Source: JOPF133 sp052144935 | GTDB taxonomy: Bacteria > Acidobacteriota > Terriglobia > Bryobacterales > Bryobacteraceae | DNA length: 45,366 nt | Reading direction: 5' to 3' | NCBI GenBank assembly: GCA_052144935.1 | Contig: JBKQPR010000019.1 | Span: forward strand, 1-45,366 | Shown: positions 16,770 through 24,851 of the stretch, piece by piece | Numbering within the stretch: the stretch's first letter is position 1 | Layout: each line of letters begins with the position of its first letter | The notes under the pieces: model-generated | Told to the model about the DNA's origin: nothing | Databases searched by the model: none | Seen by the model: the letters and a program-made list of their open reading frames with translations, nothing else | Translations under genes and position numbers: made by a program

Positions 16770-18470
16770 ATGCGCCGCAGGCAGCTCATCCAGTCACTGT
16801 GCGCGACCCTTCCGGTGTTCTCTTTCGATCAGCTTGCGCGGGGTTTACCCCTGGGCGTACGGTTCGTGGACGTGGCGCGGGAAGCGGGCCTGCTGGCTAA
16901 GACCGTTTTCGGGGGGGAACAGAAGAACAAGTTCCTTATGGAGACGACCGGCTGCGGCTGCGCTTTCTTCGATTTCGACAACGACGGTTGGCTCGATATC
17001 TTCCTGGTGAACGGCACGCGCTTCGAGACCGAGTGGCCGGCGGGTCAAGCTCCGGTGAGCCGCCTCTACAAGAACAACCGCGATGGCACCTTTACCGACG
17101 TGACGCTGAAAGCGGGCGTGGCGCACACGGGCTGGGGACAAGGCTGCTGCGTGGGCGACTATAACAACGACGGCCATGACGACCTGTTCGTCACTTATTG
17201 GGGCGATTGTGTTCTATGGCACAATCACGGCAACGGAAGATTCACCGACGTGGCGAAGAAGGCGGGCGTCACGACCGATCCCGGCAACGGGCAGCGCCGC
17301 TGGAACACCGGCTGCGCTTTCGCGGATTACGACCGCGACGGCAACCTGGACCTGTTCATCGCGAACTACATCGATTTCGATCCCAAGACCGCGCCGCTTC
17401 CCGAGTCCGGCCCGTGCCTGTTCAAAGGGATCGTGGTAGCGTGCGGTCCGCCAGGCCTGGTGGGCGGCAAGAACATCCTCTTCCACAACAACGGGGACGG
17501 TACGTTCGGCGATGTCAGCGAGAAGGCGGGCATCCTGAAGACGAACGGCACCTACGGCCTGGGCGTGGCGGTGGCGGACTTCGATAACGACGGCTGGCCC
17601 GATATCTACGTGGCGAACGATTCGACGGCGTCGGCGCTGTACAAGAACAAACACGACGGCACTTTTTCGGAAATCGCCGTTGAGGCGGGAGTGGCGTATA
17701 GCCCGGATGGGAAACCGCAGGCGGGCATGGGTGTGTCAGTGGCGGACTACGATGGCGACGGCAACTTCGATATCGTCAAGACCAATTTCGCGGGCGATAC
17801 CTCCAGCTTGTACCACAACCTGGGAAAGAACGCTTTCGAAGACACTACGTTTCAGGCCGGGCTGGGCAGGAACACGCGTTTCATGGGTTGGGGCGTGGGA
17901 TTCTTCGATTTCGATAATGACGGCTGGCCGGACATTCTCGCGGTGAACGGCCACGTCTACCCGGAAGTCGGACAGCCCAACGACGAGCAAGGCTACCGGG
18001 AGCGCAAGGTGCTGTATCACAACCTGGGCAACGGCCGGTTTACGGATGTATCCGCGGACGCCGGGCCGGGAATTCTGAAGCCGGCATCGGCGCGCGGCTG
18101 CGCGTTCGGCGATTTCGATAACGATGGCGACCTGGACGTGGTCATCAACTGCGTCAACGACACGCCGCAACTGTTGCGCTGCGACAGCGAGGTGAGGAAT
18201 AACTGGCTGAAGGTGAAGACCATCGGGGTGAAATCGAACCGCACGGGTATTGGCGCTCGCATCTACTGCACGCCGGAGGGCGGCCGCCGTCTCATGGACG
18301 AAGTGCGCAGCGGCAGCAGTTATATCTCCCAGAGCGATCTGCGGGTGCATTTCGGGCTAAGCTCCGCGCAAAGGGCGGATCTGGAGATTCATTGGCCGAG
18401 CGGGCAGGTGGACCGGTTCAAGGGTGTGAAGGCCAACCAGGTGCTCACGGTGACGGAGGGTAAGGGATGA
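16770..18470 (+). CDS. CRTAC1-type FG-GAP/ASPIC-UnbV secreted protein
   Basis: A 566-residue exported beta-propeller protein. The N-terminus MRRRQLIQSLCATLPVFSF is a signal with an Arg cluster (possible Tat). At least seven calcium-binding FG-GAP/VCBS motifs are visible: DFDNDGWLDIF near 68, DYNNDGHDDLF, DYDRDGNLDLF, DFDNDGWPDIY, DYDGDGNFDIV, DFDNDGWPDIL and DFDNDGDLDVV. The last ~110 residues form the ASPIC/UnbV domain (VKTIGVKSNRTGIGARI, VHFGLS, VEIHWPSGQ-like). Family members are extracellular adhesion or scaffold proteins; their biochemical role in bacteria is poorly defined. A close paralogue lies at 20757, and a pentaheme cytochrome gene lies between them. Confidence 0.93.
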   Translation: MRRRQLIQSLCATLPVFSFDQLARGLPLGVRFVDVAREAGLLAKTVFGGEQKNKFLMETTGCGCAFFDFDNDGWLDIFLVNGTRFETEWPAGQAPVSRLYKNNRDGTFTDVTLKAGVAHTGWGQGCCVGDYNNDGHDDLFVTYWGDCVLWHNHGNGRFTDVAKKAGVTTDPGNGQRRWNTGCAFADYDRDGNLDLFIANYIDFDPKTAPLPESGPCLFKGIVVACGPPGLVGGKNILFHNNGDGTFGDVSEKAGILKTNGTYGLGVAVADFDNDGWPDIYVANDSTASALYKNKHDGTFSEIAVEAGVAYSPDGKPQAGMGVSVADYDGDGNFDIVKTNFAGDTSSLYHNLGKNAFEDTTFQAGLGRNTRFMGWGVGFFDFDNDGWPDILAVNGHVYPEVGQPNDEQGYRERKVLYHNLGNGRFTDVSADAGPGILKPASARGCAFGDFDNDGDLDVVINCVNDTPQLLRCDSEVRNNWLKVKTIGVKSNRTGIGARIYCTPEGGRRLMDEVRSGSSYISQSDLRVHFGLSSAQRADLEIHWPSGQVDRFKGVKANQVLTVTEGKG

Positions 18471-18570
18471 GCCCGCGGACAGTGCGCGTAGCTGACAGTT
18501 GCACGCAGCTCACCTGCGCTGAAACCCGATCCTGCTATACTGATGCCCAGACTGCATCGGGAGGGAAGCA

Positions 18571-20760
18571 ATGCGGTTGAAAACCCTGCTCGGGCTGGCG
18601 GCGGCGGCTGTTATGGCGGCCTGTGCGATTACCTGGGGACAATCGGACGAAAGCGGCGAACGAAGAGCTTATGCCGCCAGAATCCGCGAGACTTACAATT
18701 TCCAATTCGGCAAGGACCGAATCTCCCTACCGGGCAATGCCGCGATCGCCGGTAACGACTTCGTCCAACCCAGCGCTTTTCCGAGCGCGGCGTACTGCGG
18801 CCGCTGTCACCAGGAAGCTTACAGCCAGTGGCGGGAGGCGCTGCACTCCAATTCTTTTCGCACGCCCTTCTATCGCACAAGCGTCAACATTCTGCTTCGC
18901 ACCAAGGGCATCGAGTACACCCGCCACTGCGATAGCTGCCATAACCCGATCGCGGTGCTGTCCGGCGGGCTGACGCAGAATTCGCAGGTGGACCGCAGCT
19001 TCGACCCGGATGGCGTGACCTGCACTACGTGTCATTCCATACAGAAGCTGCAATCGACTGTTGGAAACGGCGGGTTCGTGATGGGCGTGCCTTCGGCAAT
19101 GGTAGATGAGAGCGGCGACCGCATCGCCGGCGAGGTGCCCGACGAAGAGATCCGCAAGCATCCGGACCGCCATTCGCGCGCGGTGATGCAGTCCTTCTAC
19201 CGTACGCCGGAATTCTGCGCGGCATGTCACAAGGCCAACCTGCCCAATCCGCTGAACGATTACAAATTCATCCGCGCATTCACGGCCTACGATGAGTGGC
19301 AGAATTCGAAGTTTTCCACGCGCAATCCGCTGACTTTTTACTCCGCGGCCTTCACCACCTGCCAGGATTGTCACATGGCCCGCGGCGCGCTGGAACTGCC
19401 CGACGACGGCGCCAAACACGGCACGCTGGCTTCCCACCGCTGGCCCGCCGGAAATACCGCGGTGCCCTTTTACTACGGTTTCGATGAGCAACTCGCAAAA
19501 ACGGTCGAGTTCCTCAAATCAGGCATGTACCTGAATGTGGACCTCTTCGGAATTCGGAAATCCGGAAGTGCGGCAATGGCCGCGCCGCTTGGCTCGGTGG
19601 ATTTCCAACTGGCGCCGGATGACATCGTGCAGGTCATGGTGGTGATTCAAAATAAAAATATCGGCCACTCTCTGGTTCCCGAAGTGCGCGACCTGTATGA
19701 GCCGTGGGTCGAGTTCCAAGTCAGTGACGAGGCCGGACGAGAGATCTATCACAGCGGATTTCTGAAACCGGACGGCTCGCTCGACGAGCGGGCCCATAGC
19801 TTCACGAACCGGCCCGTGGATAACGCAGGCGAGTTCGTGGACAATCATAAGGTTTGGACGATTCACTCGGTGGCTTATGACAATACGATCCAGGCAGGCC
19901 GTTCCGCGCTGGTCCGCTACGAATTCCGAGTGCCGGCCAACACCAAGGGACCGCTCACGGTTACGGCGCGCGTGAACTATCGCCACCTGCGGCAGAGCTA
20001 TCTGGACAATATATTCGGTAAAGACCATCCTGCATATCCCGTGGTGGAGCTGGCTTCCCGAACGCGTATCTTGAACCTCGGCGATAACCCGCCGGGAGGC
20101 CGCGAGGCACAGGATAATCCCGACTGGATGCGCTGGAACAATCTGGGCATCGGCTATCTCGATCAATTGCAATACGCCGACGCCATGCAGGCTTTCGAGC
20201 AGGCGATCAAGCTGCGTCCGGATTATCCCGACGGCTATACCAACATCGCGGTGACTTACATCGAATGGGAAAAGTATTCCGACGCGCGTCCCAGCCTGGA
20301 AAAGGCGCTGGAATTGAATCCCAATAACGCCCGCGCGCTTTACTACCTGGCGCTCGTGGAAAGGCGGGAGGGACACCGCGATGAAGAGGTAGCCGATCTG
20401 CAGAGGGTGGTCGAGCAATATCCGCAGGCGCGCGATCCGCGGCGTGAATTGGGGATTGCGTACTACCAGCGTCACGACTATGAAGAAGCGCGCCAGCAGT
20501 TTGAAGCGCTGCAGGGCATCGATCCCGACGACCTGGCCGCGCACTATAACCTGGCCGTCTTGTACCGCCGTATGGGCATAAAGGACAAGGCGGCCGAACA
20601 AGCCGCCATGTTCGCCACCAAGCAGATAGATCCGGGAGCGCCTACTTATTCACTCGAGTATCTGCGCAAGCATCCCGAAATTTCCACCGAGAGCGTCCCG
20701 TTCCACCTGCATACGGACATATCGCATGACGCGGCAATGACCGCTGGAGGCCAGAAGTGA
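18571..20760 (+). CDS. Pentaheme c-type cytochrome with TPR domain
   Basis: A 729-residue exported cytochrome. The signal peptide covers about residues 1-27, and the start has a GGGAGG ribosome site. Five CxxCH heme motifs lie at Cys76, 120, 151, 216 and 264 (CGRCH, CDSCH, CTTCH, CAACH, CQDCH), in the style of the cytochrome c554 superfamily. A beta-rich middle region (about 320-500) and TPR repeats at about 520-690 follow (GIGYLDQLQYADAMQAFEQA, then NPNNARALYYLALVERR). It would move electrons in the periplasm or at the outer surface, with the TPR part docking a partner. Its stop codon overlaps the next CRTAC1 gene (GTGA), so the proteins are probably made in fixed ratio and work together. 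Confidence 0.92.
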   Translation: MRLKTLLGLAAAAVMAACAITWGQSDESGERRAYAARIRETYNFQFGKDRISLPGNAAIAGNDFVQPSAFPSAAYCGRCHQEAYSQWREALHSNSFRTPFYRTSVNILLRTKGIEYTRHCDSCHNPIAVLSGGLTQNSQVDRSFDPDGVTCTTCHSIQKLQSTVGNGGFVMGVPSAMVDESGDRIAGEVPDEEIRKHPDRHSRAVMQSFYRTPEFCAACHKANLPNPLNDYKFIRAFTAYDEWQNSKFSTRNPLTFYSAAFTTCQDCHMARGALELPDDGAKHGTLASHRWPAGNTAVPFYYGFDEQLAKTVEFLKSGMYLNVDLFGIRKSGSAAMAAPLGSVDFQLAPDDIVQVMVVIQNKNIGHSLVPEVRDLYEPWVEFQVSDEAGREIYHSGFLKPDGSLDERAHSFTNRPVDNAGEFVDNHKVWTIHSVAYDNTIQAGRSALVRYEFRVPANTKGPLTVTARVNYRHLRQSYLDNIFGKDHPAYPVVELASRTRILNLGDNPPGGREAQDNPDWMRWNNLGIGYLDQLQYADAMQAFEQAIKLRPDYPDGYTNIAVTYIEWEKYSDARPSLEKALELNPNNARALYYLALVERREGHRDEEVADLQRVVEQYPQARDPRRELGIAYYQRHDYEEARQQFEALQGIDPDDLAAHYNLAVLYRRMGIKDKAAEQAAMFATKQIDPGAPTYSLEYLRKHPEISTESVPFHLHTDISHDAAMTAGGQK

Positions 20761-22610
20761 AACCATCGCGGCGCCAGGTGGTGCGCTCGCTGAGCCGCAC
20801 GGCCTTGGTGCTACCCTTTTCCGATCTGCTGACCCTGGCGCAGAAGCTGCCGGGACCCGTCGAGCGCAGTTACAACGCCAAGGCGATGCCGGCTCCCAAG
20901 GGTCCTAAGTCTCCGATAGAAGGCACGCCGCTGGGCCTGAGCTTCGCGGACGTGGTTCAGGAATCCGGCCTGGCCGTGAAGACCATTTACGGCGGCGAAG
21001 GAAAGAACAAGTACCTTCTCGAAACCACCGGCTGCGGCCTGGCTTTCTACGACTACGATCAAGATGGCTGGCTGGATGTGTTCCTGGTAAATGGCTGGCG
21101 TTTGGAAGGTTTTCCAACCGGGAAGGAACCGCGCTGCCATCTCTTCAAGAACAATCGCGACGGCACGTTTACCGATGTCACTAAGGGTTCCGGACTGGAG
21201 CAACGCACAGGCTGGGGACAAGCCTGCTGCGTGGGTGATTATGACAACGATGGTTGGGACGACCTGTTCGTGACTTACTACGGGCAGAACGCGCTTTACC
21301 GCAATCACGGCGGCGGAAGGTTTACCGACGTGACCAGGGAGACTGGCTTGACCCAGCCCGGCCCCAAGACACGCTGGAATACCGGTTGCACGTTTGTGGA
21401 TTACGACAGGGACGGGCATCTGGATCTGTTCGTCGCCAACTACGTGGATTTCGATCTGAAGACCGCGCCGCCACCGGAGGCCGGCCCATGCACCTACAAG
21501 GGGCTGCTGGTGGCTTGCGGGCCGCCCGGATTGCGCGGCGGCAAGAATATTCTGTACCACAACAATGGCAACGGGACCTTCAGCGACGTCAGCGAGAAGG
21601 CCGGTATCTGGAACACACCGGGAACCTATGGCCTGAGCGTGGCCGCGTCCGACCTGGATAACGACGGCTGGCCGGATATCTATGTCGCCAACGACTCCTC
21701 GACCGCCACGCTCTATCAGAATCAAAAGGACGGCACGTTCAAGGACATCGCCATCGAATCCGGCGCGGCGCTCTCGCCGGAGGGCAAGCCGCAGGCCGGC
21801 ATGGGCGTATCCATCGGGGACTACAACCGCGACGGGAACCTGGATGTGGTCAAGACAAACTTCGCGGGAGACACCGATTCGCTCTACACGAACCTGGGCG
21901 ACGCCACGTTCGAAGACCGCACCTATCCGAGCGGCCTGGGGGTAAATACCCGCCTGTTAGGTTGGGGAGTGGGCTTCTTCGATATGGACAATGACGGGTG
22001 GCTGGACATATTAATGTCCAACGGCCACGTATATCCGGAAGTCGATAAGTCCAACGCAGACTTGAAATATGCGGAGCATAAGTACTTGTACCGCAATTTA
22101 CAGAATGGGCGCTTCGAAGAGGTGACTGACAAGGGCGGCCCCGGCATTCTGGAGAGCGCTCCCGCGCGCGGATGCGCTTTTGGCGACTACGATAACGACG
22201 GGGATATCGACGTGGCGGTGAATTGCGTGAACGCAATCCCCCAGCTCTTGCGCTGCGACTCGACGCTCAAGCGTAACTGGATCAAGATCAAGCTCGAAGG
22301 CGTGAAATCCAACCGCAGCGGCATCGGCAGCCGGGTGACGGTGGTAGCCAAGACTAGGCCGGACGCGGAGAAGCCACTGTCGCAAATGGATGAGTTGCGC
22401 AGCGGCGGAAGTTACTTCTCGCAGAACGACCTGCGCATGCACTTCGGCTTAGACCAGGCCACTCGGGTTGATAAGGTTGAAATACGCTGGCTGAGCGGAC
22501 AGGTGGATGAGTTGAAGGGCCTGGAAGTTAATAAACTGTATGTGATCCAGGAAGGCGGCAAGATATTGAAGGCGGAAGCGTTGCAGCCCGCCGGAAAGCG
22601 GGCCCTGTGA
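20757..22610 (+). CDS. CRTAC1-type FG-GAP/ASPIC-UnbV protein with Tat signal
   Basis: A 617-residue paralogue of the 16770 gene. The N-terminus (SRRQVVRSLSRTALVLPF) is a good twin-arginine signal. FG-GAP calcium loops follow (DYDQDGWLDVF, DYDNDGWDDLF, DYDRDGHLDLF, DLDNDGWPDIY, DYNRDGNLDVV, DMDNDGWLDIL, DYDNDGDIDVA), then a C-terminal ASPIC/UnbV domain (VKSNRSGIGSRVTVVA, MHFGLDQ, VEIRWLSGQVDEL). The GTG start sits inside the stop of the cytochrome gene, showing translational coupling, and its own stop overlaps the next gene in the same way. A Tat signal suggests folding or metal loading before export. Confidence 0.93.
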   Translation: MKPSRRQVVRSLSRTALVLPFSDLLTLAQKLPGPVERSYNAKAMPAPKGPKSPIEGTPLGLSFADVVQESGLAVKTIYGGEGKNKYLLETTGCGLAFYDYDQDGWLDVFLVNGWRLEGFPTGKEPRCHLFKNNRDGTFTDVTKGSGLEQRTGWGQACCVGDYDNDGWDDLFVTYYGQNALYRNHGGGRFTDVTRETGLTQPGPKTRWNTGCTFVDYDRDGHLDLFVANYVDFDLKTAPPPEAGPCTYKGLLVACGPPGLRGGKNILYHNNGNGTFSDVSEKAGIWNTPGTYGLSVAASDLDNDGWPDIYVANDSSTATLYQNQKDGTFKDIAIESGAALSPEGKPQAGMGVSIGDYNRDGNLDVVKTNFAGDTDSLYTNLGDATFEDRTYPSGLGVNTRLLGWGVGFFDMDNDGWLDILMSNGHVYPEVDKSNADLKYAEHKYLYRNLQNGRFEEVTDKGGPGILESAPARGCAFGDYDNDGDIDVAVNCVNAIPQLLRCDSTLKRNWIKIKLEGVKSNRSGIGSRVTVVAKTRPDAEKPLSQMDELRSGGSYFSQNDLRMHFGLDQATRVDKVEIRWLSGQVDELKGLEVNKLYVIQEGGKILKAEALQPAGKRAL

Positions 22611-23050
22611 CCGCGATCGGGGGAATCCTGGCGATCGTCATGTGGCTCCCCGCGATGGCGGCGGCCGAGGAGCGGTGTCCGTGGCTGAATGCTGCGACGG
22701 CCGGCGGCGTCTTGGGCGGCACGGTGCAAGTGACGGTGGCCCCCGCGAGTTGCGAATTTGTGAGGCAGGCGGGCGCGCAGGAAACCACGCTGCGGATTGA
22801 GGTGAGAGCGGTCAGCGCGCCCAATGCGCACTGCGGACCGGGCGCCGAGCCCCTGAAGGCCATCGGCAACCAAGCCATGGCGTGCAGCTATGAAGGCAAG
22901 CCGGGTTGGACGGCCGAGCAGGTGGTGGGGAGGGTGCGCGACCAGGCCTTTCTCGTGCGGATCGGCACCAATGACCGTTCGGCTGTGGGGAAGACGCTGC
23001 GCGAGAAGGCGCGCGACGTTGCGGAACAAGTGGCTGGAATTTTGTTCTGA
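22607..23050 (+). CDS. Small secreted Cys-containing protein of unknown function
   Basis: A 147-residue protein. The GTG start overlaps the stop of the CRTAC1 gene (GTGA). Residues 1-20 form a signal peptide ending AMAAA-E. The mature part begins CPWLNAATAGGVLGG and holds four Cys (CPWL, ASCEF, AHCGP, MACSY), probably two disulfides, then an alpha/beta stretch with VRDQAFLVRIGTND. No enzyme motif is seen. CPWLNAA-type starts occur in other uncharacterised exported proteins. Its coupling to the cytochrome/CRTAC1 set suggests a shared extracellular role. Confidence 0.75.
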   Translation: MTAIGGILAIVMWLPAMAAAEERCPWLNAATAGGVLGGTVQVTVAPASCEFVRQAGAQETTLRIEVRAVSAPNAHCGPGAEPLKAIGNQAMACSYEGKPGWTAEQVVGRVRDQAFLVRIGTNDRSAVGKTLREKARDVAEQVAGILF

Positions 23051-23054
23051 GCCG

Positions 23055-24338
23055 TTATTTCTTCGTCCCCTGCCGCAGCTTCTTTTCTTTCTCCTGTTCT
23101 TCCGCCTTGCGGAGAGCAGCCGCCTTGGCGAAGGCTTCCTGCGCGTTCGCCTGATCGCCCTTGCGCCGCAGCAGCAGGCCCAGATTATTCCAGGCGGCCG
23201 CATTCCGATCGTCCAGCGCCACCGAGCGCCGCAGCGCCACGATAGCGCCGTCCCAATCGCCCTGCTCTTTCAGCGTGTTGCCGAGTTGATACCAGGCTTC
23301 CATGTACGACGGCCGCGCAGCGACGGCGGCCCGCAGTTGTTCGATGGCCTTATCGGCCACTCCCGCCTCGATGTACGTGAGGGCCAGCGTGTAGTGGGCC
23401 TCGGCGAGCGCGGGATCTAGTTGCACGGCCTTTTCCAGCTCGGCCTCCGCGTGCGGCAGATCGTCGCTGGACTTGTAAGCAATGCCGAGATCGTAGTGCG
23501 CGCCGGCGTCATGCGGGTAATCACGCGTCACCCCCGAGAGTTCTTTGATGGCGCTCCGCATATCTCCGGCGGCTATGTACGCGTAGCCCACGTTGACCAG
23601 CACGTTGAGATTGTTGGGATCGTGTTCCAGGATACGGCGGAATTCTTTCAGCCCGGCGGCGGGATCGCCGGTCCTCACCAGCGCGTTGCCGTAATTATTG
23701 CGCACGCTGTCATTTTTCGGGTCGAGATCCACGGCGTGGCGCAACGCATCGCGCGCTTCCTGGTAGCGGTTCTGCTGCAGTAAGGCGGCGGCCAGCGCTT
23801 CCCAGACCGCCGGGTTGGAGGGCAATTGCCGGGCCGCCGGCGCCAGCTCGCGGGCCGCCTCAGCGTATTGGCCCGTGTCGTTATACGCCTGACCGAGGCG
23901 GAAGCGGAAATCGGCGTTTCCGGGAGCCAGTGCGACCGCATTCCGCAGCGCGCGCAACGCGGGCTCGGTCTGGCGGATCAGCCACAGGGCCGCGCCCAGG
24001 TGATGCCACGCTTGGGCCATCTTGGGATCCAGCTCCGTGGCGCGCTGAAAGTAGGGGATGGCGTCCGCGGTGCGATTGGTAGCCGCCAGCAGGAATCCGA
24101 CCTCGTCCTGATAAGCGGCGGATTGCGGAACCAGCCTGGCGAGTTTTTGGTACGCCTCCAGCGCCCCGCCGGCATCACGCGCCGCCAGCCGTTGGCGGGC
24201 AGTGGCATCCAGGTCCAGCACGGTCGCGGGCGCCTGCCCGGCCAGAGGCAAGCCGAGAAACCATACGTTCCAAACCAGGAGAAGACGCAACCCTAGTGGC
24301 CGCTCCGCAGCCCGCGCGCGTGAACGTGGCAAAGACAT
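23055..24338 (-). CDS. Secreted TPR-repeat protein
   Basis: About 427 residues. The start at 24338 (MSLPRSRARAAERPLGLRLL) was chosen because the signal peptide begins there and GGAGG lies just upstream. The signal core is LLLVWNVWFLGLPLAGQA. The rest is about ten consecutive TPR motifs (for example AWHHLGAALWLIRQTEPALR, ARDALRHAVDLDPKND, AWYQLGNTLKEQGDWDGAI), ending in a charged Lys-rich tail. It is a protein-interaction scaffold in the periplasm; no catalytic part is visible. It converges on the 22607 gene with a 4-nt gap. It is paralogous over its full length to the protein at 30209, with the same tail style. Confidence 0.9.
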   Translation of the reverse strand: MSLPRSRARAAERPLGLRLLLVWNVWFLGLPLAGQAPATVLDLDATARQRLAARDAGGALEAYQKLARLVPQSAAYQDEVGFLLAATNRTADAIPYFQRATELDPKMAQAWHHLGAALWLIRQTEPALRALRNAVALAPGNADFRFRLGQAYNDTGQYAEAARELAPAARQLPSNPAVWEALAAALLQQNRYQEARDALRHAVDLDPKNDSVRNNYGNALVRTGDPAAGLKEFRRILEHDPNNLNVLVNVGYAYIAAGDMRSAIKELSGVTRDYPHDAGAHYDLGIAYKSSDDLPHAEAELEKAVQLDPALAEAHYTLALTYIEAGVADKAIEQLRAAVAARPSYMEAWYQLGNTLKEQGDWDGAIVALRRSVALDDRNAAAWNNLGLLLRRKGDQANAQEAFAKAAALRKAEEQEKEKKLRQGTKK

Positions 24339-24779
24339 AACCTCCGACTGCACCGGCACACCGCCACTCTTAACCTTGACCAGGAGCAGGAACCCGCTCG
24401 GCGAAATGTGAAGGAGCCTGGCCCCCGTCTCGTCCAGTATATATAGCCTCTGGGGTTGCTTGTGTTACTCCTCACACCCTGGTGGATGTGCCACAGCCGT
24501 CCAAGACTACGGCGACAACTCCCACGGCTCCGTCCAGCAGCGCCGGTTGCCCGAACCCGGGCACGCTCCGGGAAGGCCAGCGGGTCGCTCAAGCACGGGA
24601 CCCCCACTTGCGGCCATGTTCAACGCACGTCCGGCCGGGGCGTAATCACGGTGCGGCGGTCCCAGGCCCGTAGGGTCCGTCTGCGCGACGCACGTCCCAG
24701 GATGCCTCAACTCAACAAGGGCGCCGTGTACTACAAGGAGCGAGATCTCCACTCTGCCTTGACACATTGAGCTTTTTGA
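24339..24779. other. No confident gene
   Basis: About 440 bp upstream of the receptor gene. It has mixed short frames on both strands, none with a recognisable motif or ribosome site. TTGACA occurs at 24759-24764 but without a properly spaced -10 box. Confidence 0.4.
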
Positions 24780-24807
24780 ACTTTTCGCTTGTATTGTCGC
24801 GAAAAGT
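24780..24807. promoter_or_regulatory. Perfect 9-bp palindrome, likely operator of the TonB-dependent receptor
   Basis: ACTTTTCGC (24780-24788) and its exact reverse complement GCGAAAAGT (24799-24807) are separated by 10 nt. A weak promoter, TTGTAT (24789-24794) with TAAACT (24812-24817) and a 17-nt spacer, would place the -35 box inside the palindrome. Binding of a dimeric regulator here would block or recruit RNA polymerase. The regulator is unknown. Confidence 0.5.
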
Positions 24808-24851
24808 CAGATAAACTCTACACAAAATATTCACTCCTGGAGGGGATTGCC

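Noticed and set aside
24759..24764. TTGACA as the receptor's -35 box
   Set aside because: No acceptable -10 box at 15-19 nt; the hexamer TATTGT is 27 nt away.
24456..24770. Small gene upstream of the receptor
   Set aside because: No ribosome site, no family and comparable open frames on the other strand.
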